Positions 7,979 to 15,768 of a stretch of 50,976 bases of DNA are shown here, in pieces; within the stretch, counting starts at the first letter, position 1, and each line of letters begins with the position of its first letter. Under the pieces are notes generated by a model. That model did not search any database and had not been told where the DNA came from. It was given only the letters and a program-made list of their open reading frames with translations. The position numbers and the translations under genes were made by a program. Source of the DNA: CAYJHC01 sp964369465 (GTDB lineage Bacteria; Bacillota; Clostridia; Peptostreptococcales; Anaerovoracaceae); NCBI GenBank assembly GCA_964369465.1, contig CAYJEX010000012.1, positions 1 through 50,976 on the forward strand. The letters run 5' to 3'.

Positions 7979-8926
7979 TTAATCTTTATATTTTTTTAGC
8001 TTAAGGGATACTGACGCTTGGCTGATGCCTAATATTTCAGCAACTTTTGTAGTTGTTTTATATTTTTCATATGCTTCTAATATGATTTCGCGTTCTACCA
8101 TTTCAAGTATTGTTTTAAGGGGCATTTTGCCAATTTCATACTTTCCGTGTGAGTTTTCATCAAGCTTAGCGAGAACCTCATTAGGCAAACTTTCTTTGTC
8201 AATTATATCTTCCTCAAGCGTGATTACAAGTGCTTCTATCACATTCTGAAGCTCCCTGATGTTTCCTGGCCAAGAGTATTTTGTCATGATTTCCAAACAT
8301 TCAGGACTGAATTCCTTGTTTGTATTATATTTAGAATTAAGCATATTGCAAAAATGTGTCGCAAACACTTCTATATCGTCTTTCCTTTCTCGCAATGGTG
8401 GTATTTCTATCGTAATTACATTTATCCTGTAGTACAAATCTTTCCTAAACTCACCTGACTTAACCTCTTCTTTTAAGTTTCTGTTTGTAGCTGAAATCAA
8501 TCTGAAATCTATATCATAGGCCGCAGTGCCACCTACTCTCATAATCTTTTTATCTTGTAACACTTTAAGGAGTTTTACTTGAAGCGTTGGAGGAAGCTCG
8601 CCTATTTCATCGAGAAATACTGTTCCTTTATCGCCCATTTCTATAAGACCTTTTTTACCGTTACTTATCGCGCCGGTAAATGCGCCTTTTTCATATCCGA
8701 AAAGTTCAGATTCCAAGAGGTTTGCTGGTATAGCACCGCAGTCTATGATAATCAAAGGACCGTCTTTTCTATGGCTTTCTCTGTGAATCATTCGGGCATA
8801 TTCACTCTTGCCAACTCCGGATTCTCCCATAAATAGTACAGAAGTATCATATGGTGCTATTTTATATATTTGTTTTTGTATTGATTTGATTTTGCTATTA
8901 TTTGTTTCGATCAATCGATTACTCAT
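7979..8926 (-). CDS. sigma-54 activator without sensory domain (EBP1)
   Basis: 315 residues: an AAA+ sigma-54 interaction domain starting almost at the N-terminus, then a Fis-type helix-turn-helix (about 275-313, TTKVAEILGISQASVSLKLKKY). Walker A is GESGVGKS (34-41), the sigma-54 contact loop is a canonical GAFTGA (81-86), Walker B is VFLDEIGE (103-110), and the arginine-finger region and WPGNIREL are intact. Only about 20 residues precede the AAA+ domain, so there is no receiver, PAS or GAF domain. Activity must be set by expression, by a partner or by a ligand of the AAA+ domain itself. It lies 26 bp downstream of EBP2 and is surely cotranscribed with it. Confidence 0.9.
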   Translation of the reverse strand: MSNRLIETNNSKIKSIQKQIYKIAPYDTSVLFMGESGVGKSEYARMIHRESHRKDGPLIIIDCGAIPANLLESELFGYEKGAFTGAISNGKKGLIEMGDKGTVFLDEIGELPPTLQVKLLKVLQDKKIMRVGGTAAYDIDFRLISATNRNLKEEVKSGEFRKDLYYRINVITIEIPPLRERKDDIEVFATHFCNMLNSKYNTNKEFSPECLEIMTKYSWPGNIRELQNVIEALVITLEEDIIDKESLPNEVLAKLDENSHGKYEIGKMPLKTILEMVEREIILEAYEKYKTTTKVAEILGISQASVSLKLKKYKD

Positions 8927-8952
8927 ATTTATGCCTCATTGAAACTATGTTG

Positions 8953-10404
8953 CTAAATTATCTTGTACTCATGTAATTTTCTTGAAATTGTGGGTTGGTT
9001 AGTCTGCAAAATTTTTGCTATAGCGGAAGCAGAACCATATTCATTCCAATACTTTTCAAGCAATTTTTTTTCGAATTGCGATACAAGTTCTTTTAGAGAA
9101 GCTGTTGGTGTAGCTATTATTTCGTTCTCGTCTTCTAAATGATTAAGAGAATTTTGATTTAGAACCTCTTTTACATCAAGGACATCTATTATATCTGAAG
9201 GCACTAATATAATAATTTTTTCTATGGTATTTTGCAAATCACGTATGTTTCCTTCATATGGTAAAGAAGACAAAAGCTTCAGTGCTTCAAAGTTGATTTC
9301 TCTATGTAAATTATGTTTTTCATTGAATTTTTTTATAAAGTAATTTATAAGAGGTGGAATATCTTCCTTTCTTTCATTAAGTGGAGGGATTTGTATTTGG
9401 ATAACCGACAATCTATAATATAAATCTTTACGGAAAGTTCCTTCGACTGTCATTTCCTCCAAGTTTCTGTTTGTAGCAGCTATTATGCGTATATCTGAGT
9501 ATATGGGAGAAGTGCCACCGACATGAAAGAATTCTCCGTCTTGCAAAACGCGGAGTATCTTTGATTGCAAGTGTAGTGGTAATTCACCTATCTCATCAAG
9601 CATGACAGTTCCACCGTTGGCCATTTCAAATATTCCTTTTTTCCCTTGCTTGCTAGCATTTGTAAAAGCACCAGGTTCGTATCCGAAAAGCTCTGATTCA
9701 AGTAGTGCTTCGGGTATGGCGGCACAATTTATTTTTATAAATGGCTTTGAAAAGCGAGAACTTTTTTGAAAAATATAATCGGCCATCATCTCCTTTCCTG
9801 TTCCAGATTCCCCTGTAATCAATACAGTAGAATTAAAAGGAGCGATTTTATCACACAGTGCCACAAGCTGCTTCATGGCGGTACTGCAATATACCAAAGA
9901 CTTTTGCATCTCAACAGCTACTTGCAAGTTAGAAATAGTCTCTTTAAGTTCCAGGTTATCTTCTTCTGCTCTTTTGAGTTTATGTCGGATGTAGTTATGC
10001 TCAGTATTGTCGATAATATTACAGATTATATACTTGAAAGTACCTTTGGTGTCAAAGTAAGGTTGCCCATAGACAAGATAGCTTTTTCCAGAAGGCAAAA
10101 TTTGCTCTATTGTAACAGCTTGTCTACTTTTAACGATTTGCATGGTAGCGGATTTGTTCCTATTTTCAACTTCTATGTCTGCCATGCTACGCCCTAAAGT
10201 CATAGAAGGGTGGTGACCTGTTATTCTGACTTGCGAGTCATTTATTTTTATAACCTTACCCGAGGCATCGGATATCGTAAACCCTACTTCTGACGAATTT
10301 ATGGCCGCTTCAAGTAACTCTATTGTGTCGGCTTGTTTCTTTATTATTTTCTCCAAATTTTCAATTTGGTTGTTAGATTGTTCAGCGGATTTAATAACCA
10401 ACAC
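8953..10404 (-). CDS. PAS-domain sigma-54 activator with GAFTNA loop (EBP2)
   Basis: Up to 483 residues. A coiled segment and PAS domain (about 28-135) precede an AAA+ domain: Walker A GESGTGKE (198-205), Walker B VMLDEIGE (267-274), then a Fis-type HTH (about 450-480, ASAIAKILQTNQPTISRKL). The sigma-54 contact loop reads GAFTNA (245-250) instead of GAFTGA; the codon AAT is unambiguous. It heads the operon with EBP1 and is divergent from a sigma-54 promoter. The start is uncertain: GTG at 10404 overlaps the only ribosome site (AAAGGGGGTG), TTG at 10401 is 2 bases from it, and the well-spaced codon would be an ATT at 10395. Confidence 0.88.
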   Translation of the reverse strand: MLVIKSAEQSNNQIENLEKIIKKQADTIELLEAAINSSEVGFTISDASGKVIKINDSQVRITGHHPSMTLGRSMADIEVENRNKSATMQIVKSRQAVTIEQILPSGKSYLVYGQPYFDTKGTFKYIICNIIDNTEHNYIRHKLKRAEEDNLELKETISNLQVAVEMQKSLVYCSTAMKQLVALCDKIAPFNSTVLITGESGTGKEMMADYIFQKSSRFSKPFIKINCAAIPEALLESELFGYEPGAFTNASKQGKKGIFEMANGGTVMLDEIGELPLHLQSKILRVLQDGEFFHVGGTSPIYSDIRIIAATNRNLEEMTVEGTFRKDLYYRLSVIQIQIPPLNERKEDIPPLINYFIKKFNEKHNLHREINFEALKLLSSLPYEGNIRDLQNTIEKIIILVPSDIIDVLDVKEVLNQNSLNHLEDENEIIATPTASLKELVSQFEKKLLEKYWNEYGSASAIAKILQTNQPTISRKLHEYKII

Positions 10405-10525
10405 CCCCTTTTCAAGTAATTATACAATACATGCTTTAAATCTAATTGTCAAGCAACAATAAACTCAGAATTTAATCAAAAAAAGAGTTCTAATATTGAA
10501 GGATAAAAGTACAATGTGGGAAATA

Positions 10526-10558
10526 CTCTCGTCTAATTGTAGTAAATTAGAAAGAGAG
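10526..10558. promoter_or_regulatory. dyad upstream of a sigma-54 promoter (putative activator site)
   Basis: CTCTCGTCTAAT (10526-10537) is mirrored by ATTAGAAAGAGAG (10546-10558) with one extra base in the right arm. The dyad lies about 30-60 bp upstream of the -24 box, a plausible though close enhancer for EBP1 or EBP2. It also lies within the control region of the EBP operon. Confidence 0.5.
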
Positions 10559-10586
10559 CATTATTGCTATTTTAAATGGAATAAAT

Positions 10587-10602
10587 TGGCATAAAATTTG
10601 CT
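10587..10602 (+). promoter_or_regulatory. sigma-54 (-24/-12) promoter of the NodB-fold hydrolase gene
   Basis: TGGCAT and TTGCT with GG at 10588-10589 and GC at 10600-10601, separated by exactly 10 bases. It matches the TGGCAC-N5-TTGC consensus at every invariant position. It lies about 90 bp before the gene and next to two sigma-54 activator genes. Confidence 0.8.
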
Positions 10603-10690
10603 TTATTATAAAATGTAATGCTTGATATGCGTGGAATTATAAAAAAATAAATAATATTATAGTAATTTGTAAAATATGGAGGTGAAAAGA

Positions 10691-11530
10691 TTGAAGAAAA
10701 TGCCAGTTATGTTAACGTTTGATATGGATGGAGAGACTCTATGGCTATGCAGAGACCCAGAGAATGCAAATCGGCCTGTGACTCTTTCTCAAGGAAGATA
10801 TGGCCCGGAAGCTGCTATGCCCAGAATATTGAAACTGCTAGATAAATTCGAAGCGAAAGGTACATTTTTTATACCAGGATATACGATAAATCAGTATCAG
10901 GATGTGGTTAAGAAAATTTTTGATAAAGGGCACGAAGTGGGGAATCACGGGTGGTCACATACTTATCCTGATAATATGAATGGATATGAAGAGGAAATAA
11001 AAGAGTACAAAGATTGCACTGAAATTATTGAAAAAGTTACAGGGGTAATACCAAAAGGATATAGATCTCCTGCATGGGAATTCAGTAAAAATACGATAGA
11101 TATACTTCAGGAATTGGGAAACTTTGAATACTCAAGCAACATGATGAGTAGCGACAAGATAGAGTATTTGAAGATAGGAGGTAAACAATACGATATTGTT
11201 GAAATCCCTATTTCGTGGGTACTTGACGATGCGGCATACTGGTTGTACAGTGTACGAACTCCTGGAAAAGCTATGCAATCATTAGAAGCTGTAGAGTTTT
11301 ACTGGAAAGAAGAATTTGATGGACTTTTGGAAGAATTTCTTGAAGAAATAGAAGAAGAAGGAAGTTCGGATATATGCTATGTTCTTACATGCCATCCACA
11401 GATAATAGGCAGACCAGCAAGAATGAGGATGATGGACAGACTTTTATCATATATGGTGGCAACAGGGAAAGTTGAGTTTATGACTTGCATAGAAGCAGTA
11501 GACCGATTTAAGGAACGTCACAAAGTGTAA
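10691..11530 (+). CDS. NodB-fold (polysaccharide-deacetylase-like) C-N hydrolase, possibly an imidase or amidase
   Basis: 279 residues from the TTG at 10691, which sits 8 bases after GGAGG; the ATG at 10676 overlaps that ribosome site. NodB motifs: TFDMDGE (metal Asp and catalytic Asp), NHGWSHTYP (two metal His) and RSPAWEFS. A late CHPQIIGRPARM motif is typical of the PuuE / HpPgdA-like branch, which includes allantoinase and cyclic-imidase activities. There is no signal peptide, so it acts inside the cell, which argues against wall glycan as substrate. The sigma-54 promoter and neighbouring M20 peptidase and sodium symporter suggest use of an imported amide or imide. The specific substrate is unknown. 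Confidence 0.8.
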   Translation: MKKMPVMLTFDMDGETLWLCRDPENANRPVTLSQGRYGPEAAMPRILKLLDKFEAKGTFFIPGYTINQYQDVVKKIFDKGHEVGNHGWSHTYPDNMNGYEEEIKEYKDCTEIIEKVTGVIPKGYRSPAWEFSKNTIDILQELGNFEYSSNMMSSDKIEYLKIGGKQYDIVEIPISWVLDDAAYWLYSVRTPGKAMQSLEAVEFYWKEEFDGLLEEFLEEIEEEGSSDICYVLTCHPQIIGRPARMRMMDRLLSYMVATGKVEFMTCIEAVDRFKERHKV

Positions 11531-11734
11531 GGATGCAATGGAAAGAGAATAAAGACATAAAAAATTAGAGTTTGGATTATTATAAGATGCGATGTATTAA
11601 AAAATTAATAAAGGTATACATAAATGTATAAATTTACAATTAAAGTAAGATACTCTAAACCTACTTTGTTACATATTCCATTTAAAACTTTTAGAGATGA
11701 GTACTAATTTTACTTTGAAACCTAGAAACTATAT

Positions 11735-11807
11735 GCACCTTAGGTGCTAGTTGCAATCATTGCCTTAGATCACTCGTGCTTGACTGAGGTTAAACACGCA
11801 AGCACGA
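11735..11807 (+). terminator. hairpin cluster in the 478-bp gap, probable terminator
   Basis: GCACCT-T-AGGTGC is a palindrome at 11735-11747. TCGTGCTTG (11774-11782) pairs perfectly with CAAGCACGA (11799-11807), followed by TAGATTTTT. The second stem can end the hydrolase transcript, although its loop is 16 nt. The rest of 11531-11860 shows only a CTCTAAA / TTTAGAG inverted pair (11653-11659 and 11690-11696); no gene is evident. Confidence 0.5.
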
Positions 11808-11864
11808 TAGATTTTTAGAATAGAATAAAGAAGTGAATATTTTTTTCTAGACAAATTACACAGT

Positions 11865-11880
11865 TGGTATGAATATTGCA
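11865..11880 (+). promoter_or_regulatory. sigma-54 (-24/-12) promoter of the M20 peptidase gene
   Basis: TGGTAT-N5-TTGCA with GG at 11866-11867 and GC at 11878-11879, spacing exactly 10. It deviates from consensus only at the fourth and sixth bases of the -24 element. It gives the peptidase gene its own sigma-54 control. Confidence 0.7.
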
Positions 11881-12008
11881 ATGATATATTTTCAGAAGAA
11901 AAAAGTATTTTTGTAAGCTGTGAATTCATAGATAGATATGAAAGTCACAATGCTCATATATATAGCAAAAGAAATTACTTGAAAAATGTATATTGTGGAG
12001 GAAAGATA

Positions 12009-13142
12009 ATGACAAATGACTTGTTGTCAAAATATATGAATGAAAATATGGAGGAATTTTTAGTCAAATTTAAGGAATTTATAGAATTGGAAACACCCTC
12101 TCATGAAAACAAAAGAGAATCAGATAAGTGTGCCGATTTCTTAGAGAATTTATTCTCTGAATTGGGTTTTGATATAGAAAGAATTCCTCAAAAAACATGC
12201 GGAGATCATATATACGGAGAGTTTGGAAAAGGAAATAAAACAGCTTTAATAGTGGGACATTATGATACTGTTTTCCCAATAGGAAGCATTAAAAATATGC
12301 CTTTTAAAATAGACGGTGATAAAGTTTTGGGACCCGGAGTTTTAGACATGAAGGGAGGAATACTAATGACCTACTTTGCGATAAAAGCATTAATAAGCTT
12401 AGATTTACTCCCGGATAGCAAAATAGGTATATTCTTCAATAGTGACGAAGAAAGTGGAAGCCATTGTTCAAGTAACCTTATCATAGAAAAGGCCAAGCAA
12501 TACAAATGTGCTTTAGTTGTGGAACCTGGTCTCAAAGAATTGGGGTCGGTAAAAGTAGCAAGACATGGAAGAGGGACGTATGAGATTAGAGCGCATGGTG
12601 TATCTGCACATTCAGGATCTAATCCGCATTTAGCAGTAAGCCCCTTGTTAGAGCTTGCAAAACAATTAATTCGTATAGAAGAATGGGATAAGTCTCTTGA
12701 TGATGTCACATTTGCACCCACAGCTATTATAGGAGGTATTTTTGATACATGTGTTGTCCCAGAAGAGGCGAAATTCTCAATGGATGTAAGGTACAAGACT
12801 AAGAGAGCCGTAGAAGAAATACACAAAAAAATATTGGATTTAAAGCCGATAGATTCAAGAATAAATCTTGAAGTATGCGGGAAGATAGATAAACCTCTGA
12901 TGGAGGCGGACATGACATTGTATGAAAAAGTGAAAGAAATTGGAAGAGGGTATGGTGTAGAAATAAAAGGTGTCTCCATAGGTGGTGGAAGTGATGGAAA
13001 TTTTACAGCTGATGCGGGAATTCCGACACTTGATGGACTTGGAACTACGGGTGAGTTTTTACATAATCCTGCAGAGTATGCGAACATAAGTCATATTCCT
13101 GTTCGGACAGCAATATTGGCAGAGCTTATAAAAGATTTATAA
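12009..13142 (+). CDS. M20-family metallopeptidase, glutamate-carboxypeptidase (CPG2) type
   Basis: 377 residues from the ATG at 12009, 7 bases after TGGAGG. It shows M20 dizinc motifs in order: GHYDTVFP (His ligand and Asp), GPGVLDMKGG (bridging Asp), NSDEESGS (catalytic Glu and Glu ligand), VEPG, a dimerisation lid starting ARHGRGTYEI, and a final His ligand in GEFLHNPAEY. It resembles carboxypeptidase G2-like enzymes that release Glu or another amino acid from N-acyl compounds. No signal peptide, so it is cytosolic. With the upstream NodB-fold hydrolase and downstream symporter it probably breaks down an imported N-acyl or cyclic amide. Confidence 0.88.
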   Translation: MTNDLLSKYMNENMEEFLVKFKEFIELETPSHENKRESDKCADFLENLFSELGFDIERIPQKTCGDHIYGEFGKGNKTALIVGHYDTVFPIGSIKNMPFKIDGDKVLGPGVLDMKGGILMTYFAIKALISLDLLPDSKIGIFFNSDEESGSHCSSNLIIEKAKQYKCALVVEPGLKELGSVKVARHGRGTYEIRAHGVSAHSGSNPHLAVSPLLELAKQLIRIEEWDKSLDDVTFAPTAIIGGIFDTCVVPEEAKFSMDVRYKTKRAVEEIHKKILDLKPIDSRINLEVCGKIDKPLMEADMTLYEKVKEIGRGYGVEIKGVSIGGGSDGNFTADAGIPTLDGLGTTGEFLHNPAEYANISHIPVRTAILAELIKDL

Positions 13143-13313
13143 ATGCGTTTTTGGAAGTGGTAAAAATAATACGGATTTATATTAAAACTAAGAAGATAAT
13201 GTGCTTGGCTATATGGTGAGATATGGGTAACAGATAGACGTGCTTAGCCCGTGTCAATTATTTAAAAATTATAATAATATATGAAAACTTTATTAAGGGA
13301 GTGGAAGGAAAGT

Positions 13314-13958
13314 ATGAAAAAATTGATTTTAGGTATTTGTGCAAGCCCAAGAAAAAATGCAAACACAGATTTTTTGTTGGAAGAAGCCTTAAAAGAAGCG
13401 GAAAAAAGCCCTTGGGTTAAAACGGAGAAGATTGATCTCAGCGACTACAATATAAATATGTGTATTGGTTGTGTTGCGTGTTGCAATGAACCAGGGAAAG
13501 AAACTGACAATCCCTGTCCTGCTTTTAAAGATGGGATGCAAGAATTATATCCCAAACTTAAAGAGTGCGATGCGATTATTATGGCAACACCTGTATACTT
13601 CGGCTCTATGACAGCTCAGTTAAAAGCGTTTATGGATAGGACAGAAGGCCTACTTCGTTACGGAAGTAGCTCATATCAAAATGCACTTAACAATAAAATA
13701 GGAGCAGGGATAGCAGTAGGTGGAAACAGGAACGGAGGGCAAGAATTTACGTTGCTTGCGATACAATACTATTATTTAGTTCAGGGTATGACGGTTGTAG
13801 GAACGGGTCCGGATATGACTCCAGGGTGTTATTTGGGTGGAGCAGGAACAACATCCCCCCATAGAGGAAAGGTAAAAACTGCTGTTCATGAAGATGAACT
13901 CGGTATAAAAAGTTGTCACATTTTAGGCAGAAAAGTTGCGGCTATGTTAGAAGAATAA
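13314..13958 (+). CDS. iron-sulfur flavoprotein / NADPH-dependent FMN reductase family
   Basis: 214 residues from the ATG at 13314 after GGAAGGAAAG; the ATG at 13281 has no ribosome site. The flavodoxin-like fold starts LILGICASPRKNANTD (FMN phosphate loop) and has the ATPVYFGSMTAQLKAFMDR segment typical of the family. Between them lies a cysteine patch CIGCVACC followed by a Cys 11 residues later, like the 4Fe-4S knot of Isf proteins but with an extra Cys and a longer last gap. It probably passes electrons between ferredoxin or NAD(P)H and a substrate. It is read with the peptidase and symporter genes. Confidence 0.82.
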   Translation: MKKLILGICASPRKNANTDFLLEEALKEAEKSPWVKTEKIDLSDYNINMCIGCVACCNEPGKETDNPCPAFKDGMQELYPKLKECDAIIMATPVYFGSMTAQLKAFMDRTEGLLRYGSSSYQNALNNKIGAGIAVGGNRNGGQEFTLLAIQYYYLVQGMTVVGTGPDMTPGCYLGGAGTTSPHRGKVKTAVHEDELGIKSCHILGRKVAAMLEE

Positions 13959-13975
13959 AGAAAGGAGAAAGTCAT

Positions 13976-14092
13976 ATGGGAGATGTTTGGTTAATGGTAG
14001 GATGTTTAGGTGGTATAGGAATTTTATATACTGTAATATTAGTTGTTTTTGCACGAAATACTAAGACGACTAAAAGACCAGATCTTGATTAA
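13976..14092 (+). CDS. 38-residue membrane peptide, symporter accessory protein
   Basis: Small ORF with a strong AAAGGAG ribosome site 17 bp after the previous stop and 20 bp before the symporter start. It encodes one membrane helix (about 4-26, LMVGCLGGIGILYTVILVVF) and a short basic-polar tail. Position and form match the small accessory peptides that accompany sodium:solute symporters in other Firmicutes, a family I recall from RefSeq but could not check. It is probably a subunit or stabiliser of the next protein. It is easily missed by gene callers. Confidence 0.7.
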   Translation: MGDVWLMVGCLGGIGILYTVILVVFARNTKTTKRPDLD

Positions 14093-14112
14093 GAAGGAGG
14101 TAGGATTTTATT

Positions 14113-15609
14113 ATGAATGTTTATATTGTTGTATTAATTTTATTTATGATTATGTTATTGGCTTTTGGCTTTTTTGCAGCAAGAAAGAATAAAGGAACAA
14201 TTGAAGATTTTTTTGTTGCAGGAAGAAGCATGAATATGTGGGTTGTAGCAGGTACTTATGGAGCTAGTTTTTTGAGTGCGGGTTCTTTTTTAGGAACGAT
14301 AGGATTTAATTATGCTTATGGATGGGCGGCATCATGGCAACTTATAGGTACACTGACTTGTATGTTTTGCTTGGGCATATTCTTCGCTAAGAAATTTTGG
14401 AGATTCGGATATCATAACGGTGCATGTACAATGCCGGATTTGATTGGAATCAGATATCCGTCTAAATTTTCAAGAGGATTTTATGCACTTATGATTTTAT
14501 CAATATACACAGTAGGTATGGCATCGTTGTATATGGGATTTAACACTATTTTAGGGATGGTAACAGACTTGTCGTATATGACTACTATCATAATAGGGGC
14601 AATAGTTGTTTTGATTTACACTATGTCAGGAGGCTCAAGGGCAGTTGCATGGACGGATACAGTATGTATGGTGATAATGTTGTTTGCTATCGTAGTGACC
14701 CTTACAGTTGCATTATCAAATTCTGGAGGATTTACGAATTTGGTTATGGAATATGGACAATCTGTAACTCCGGAAGGATTATCGTGGCAAGAAGGTGAGT
14801 CTCTATTGACAAGTACAAATACATTTTTAGTATTCGGAATGAGTTTTTCGTGGTTTATGATTTGGGGAACAGGAAACTTATGCCAGCCACATCAAATTAC
14901 AAGGATGTACTTAGCTAGAGATGAAAAGCATGCTATAGGTGCTGTTGCGATATGTATGATACCTTTTGCAGTTATATATCTTGGAGGTTTAATTATTGCA
15001 AACTATGCAAGGGTTATAGAACCGAATATTCCAAGAATTGATCAAGCTTTTCCTACAGTTGTATTAGAGGTAATGCCGACTTTGGTTGCTGCAATAGTCT
15101 TGACAGGAATAATTGCTGCTATAATTTCCACATCAAGTACAATGCTGATGATAACATCACAATGTACAAGCTACGATATTTACAAAAAACTTATCAACCC
15201 GAAGGCAACAGAAAAACAAGTTTTGAAAATATCTAGAGGAACGATGATTATATGTACGATTTTAGCTATAGTTATTGCGTACTTTGCTCAGACAATTGCA
15301 GGTCTAATTTTCTTATGGTCTTCTGCATTCGCCATGATGGGAGCAGGGATTTTACCATCGCTTATTGGAGCATTTTATTGGAAGAGAGCAAATGTTTATG
15401 CTAATATAGCATCTATGTTGGTGGGATTTGGTTCTACGGCAGCTATGTATTTATGGCCTGCTATTATGCCAGCTTGGGCACAACATCCAATTTTACCAGG
15501 TCTTGTATTATCGTTTACAACATTTATTGTAGTAGCACTGTGTACAAAGAAACCGGATAATAAAATCCTTGATATTTTCTTTGGCTCAAAGCTTGCAGAT
15601 CCAAAGTAA
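14113..15609 (+). CDS. sodium:solute symporter (SSS family)
   Basis: 498 residues with about 13 membrane helices. SSS signatures include the early FFVAGRSMNMW segment, the TYTMSGGSRAVAWTD stretch in helix 5-6 and the ISTSSTMLMITS helix that holds the sodium-site serines. AAGAAGGAGGT lies 10 bases upstream. The last gene of the hydrolase/peptidase block, it probably imports the amide or peptide-like substrate those enzymes use. A terminator follows 62 bp after the stop. It is only distantly similar to the second symporter at 30070, so the two likely carry different substrates. Confidence 0.9.
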   Translation: MNVYIVVLILFMIMLLAFGFFAARKNKGTIEDFFVAGRSMNMWVVAGTYGASFLSAGSFLGTIGFNYAYGWAASWQLIGTLTCMFCLGIFFAKKFWRFGYHNGACTMPDLIGIRYPSKFSRGFYALMILSIYTVGMASLYMGFNTILGMVTDLSYMTTIIIGAIVVLIYTMSGGSRAVAWTDTVCMVIMLFAIVVTLTVALSNSGGFTNLVMEYGQSVTPEGLSWQEGESLLTSTNTFLVFGMSFSWFMIWGTGNLCQPHQITRMYLARDEKHAIGAVAICMIPFAVIYLGGLIIANYARVIEPNIPRIDQAFPTVVLEVMPTLVAAIVLTGIIAAIISTSSTMLMITSQCTSYDIYKKLINPKATEKQVLKISRGTMIICTILAIVIAYFAQTIAGLIFLWSSAFAMMGAGILPSLIGAFYWKRANVYANIASMLVGFGSTAAMYLWPAIMPAWAQHPILPGLVLSFTTFIVVALCTKKPDNKILDIFFGSKLADPK

Positions 15610-15671
15610 TATAACTTAATTAAAAAAATAAGCTCTATTTCAAATATTGGGGTGGAGCGAAAAATAAACAA

Positions 15672-15707
15672 AAAATGACTTACTATGTCAAGGTAGTAGG
15701 TCATTTT
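15672..15707. terminator. bidirectional terminator
   Basis: AAAATGAC-T-TACTA pairs with TAGTA-G-GTCATTTT. It ends the symporter operon on the plus strand and the large surface-protein gene on the minus strand. Confidence 0.85.
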
Positions 15708-15768
15708 ATTGTTTTGGAAACTCATGTTAAAGACGGGATTCAAAAACGCTATGTGCTTGATCAAATGA

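Noticed and set aside
10676..10690. ATG at 10676 as start of the NodB-fold hydrolase
   Set aside because: It overlaps the ribosome site GGAGGTGA, whereas TTG at 10691 is spaced 8 bases from it.
12371..13087. 238-codon minus-strand ORF opposite the M20 peptidase
   Set aside because: Shadow of a well-supported gene; no ribosome site and composition of an antisense frame.
13201..13250. Sigma-54 promoter before the iron-sulfur flavoprotein gene
   Set aside because: TTGGC occurs, but no GC follows at the required distance.
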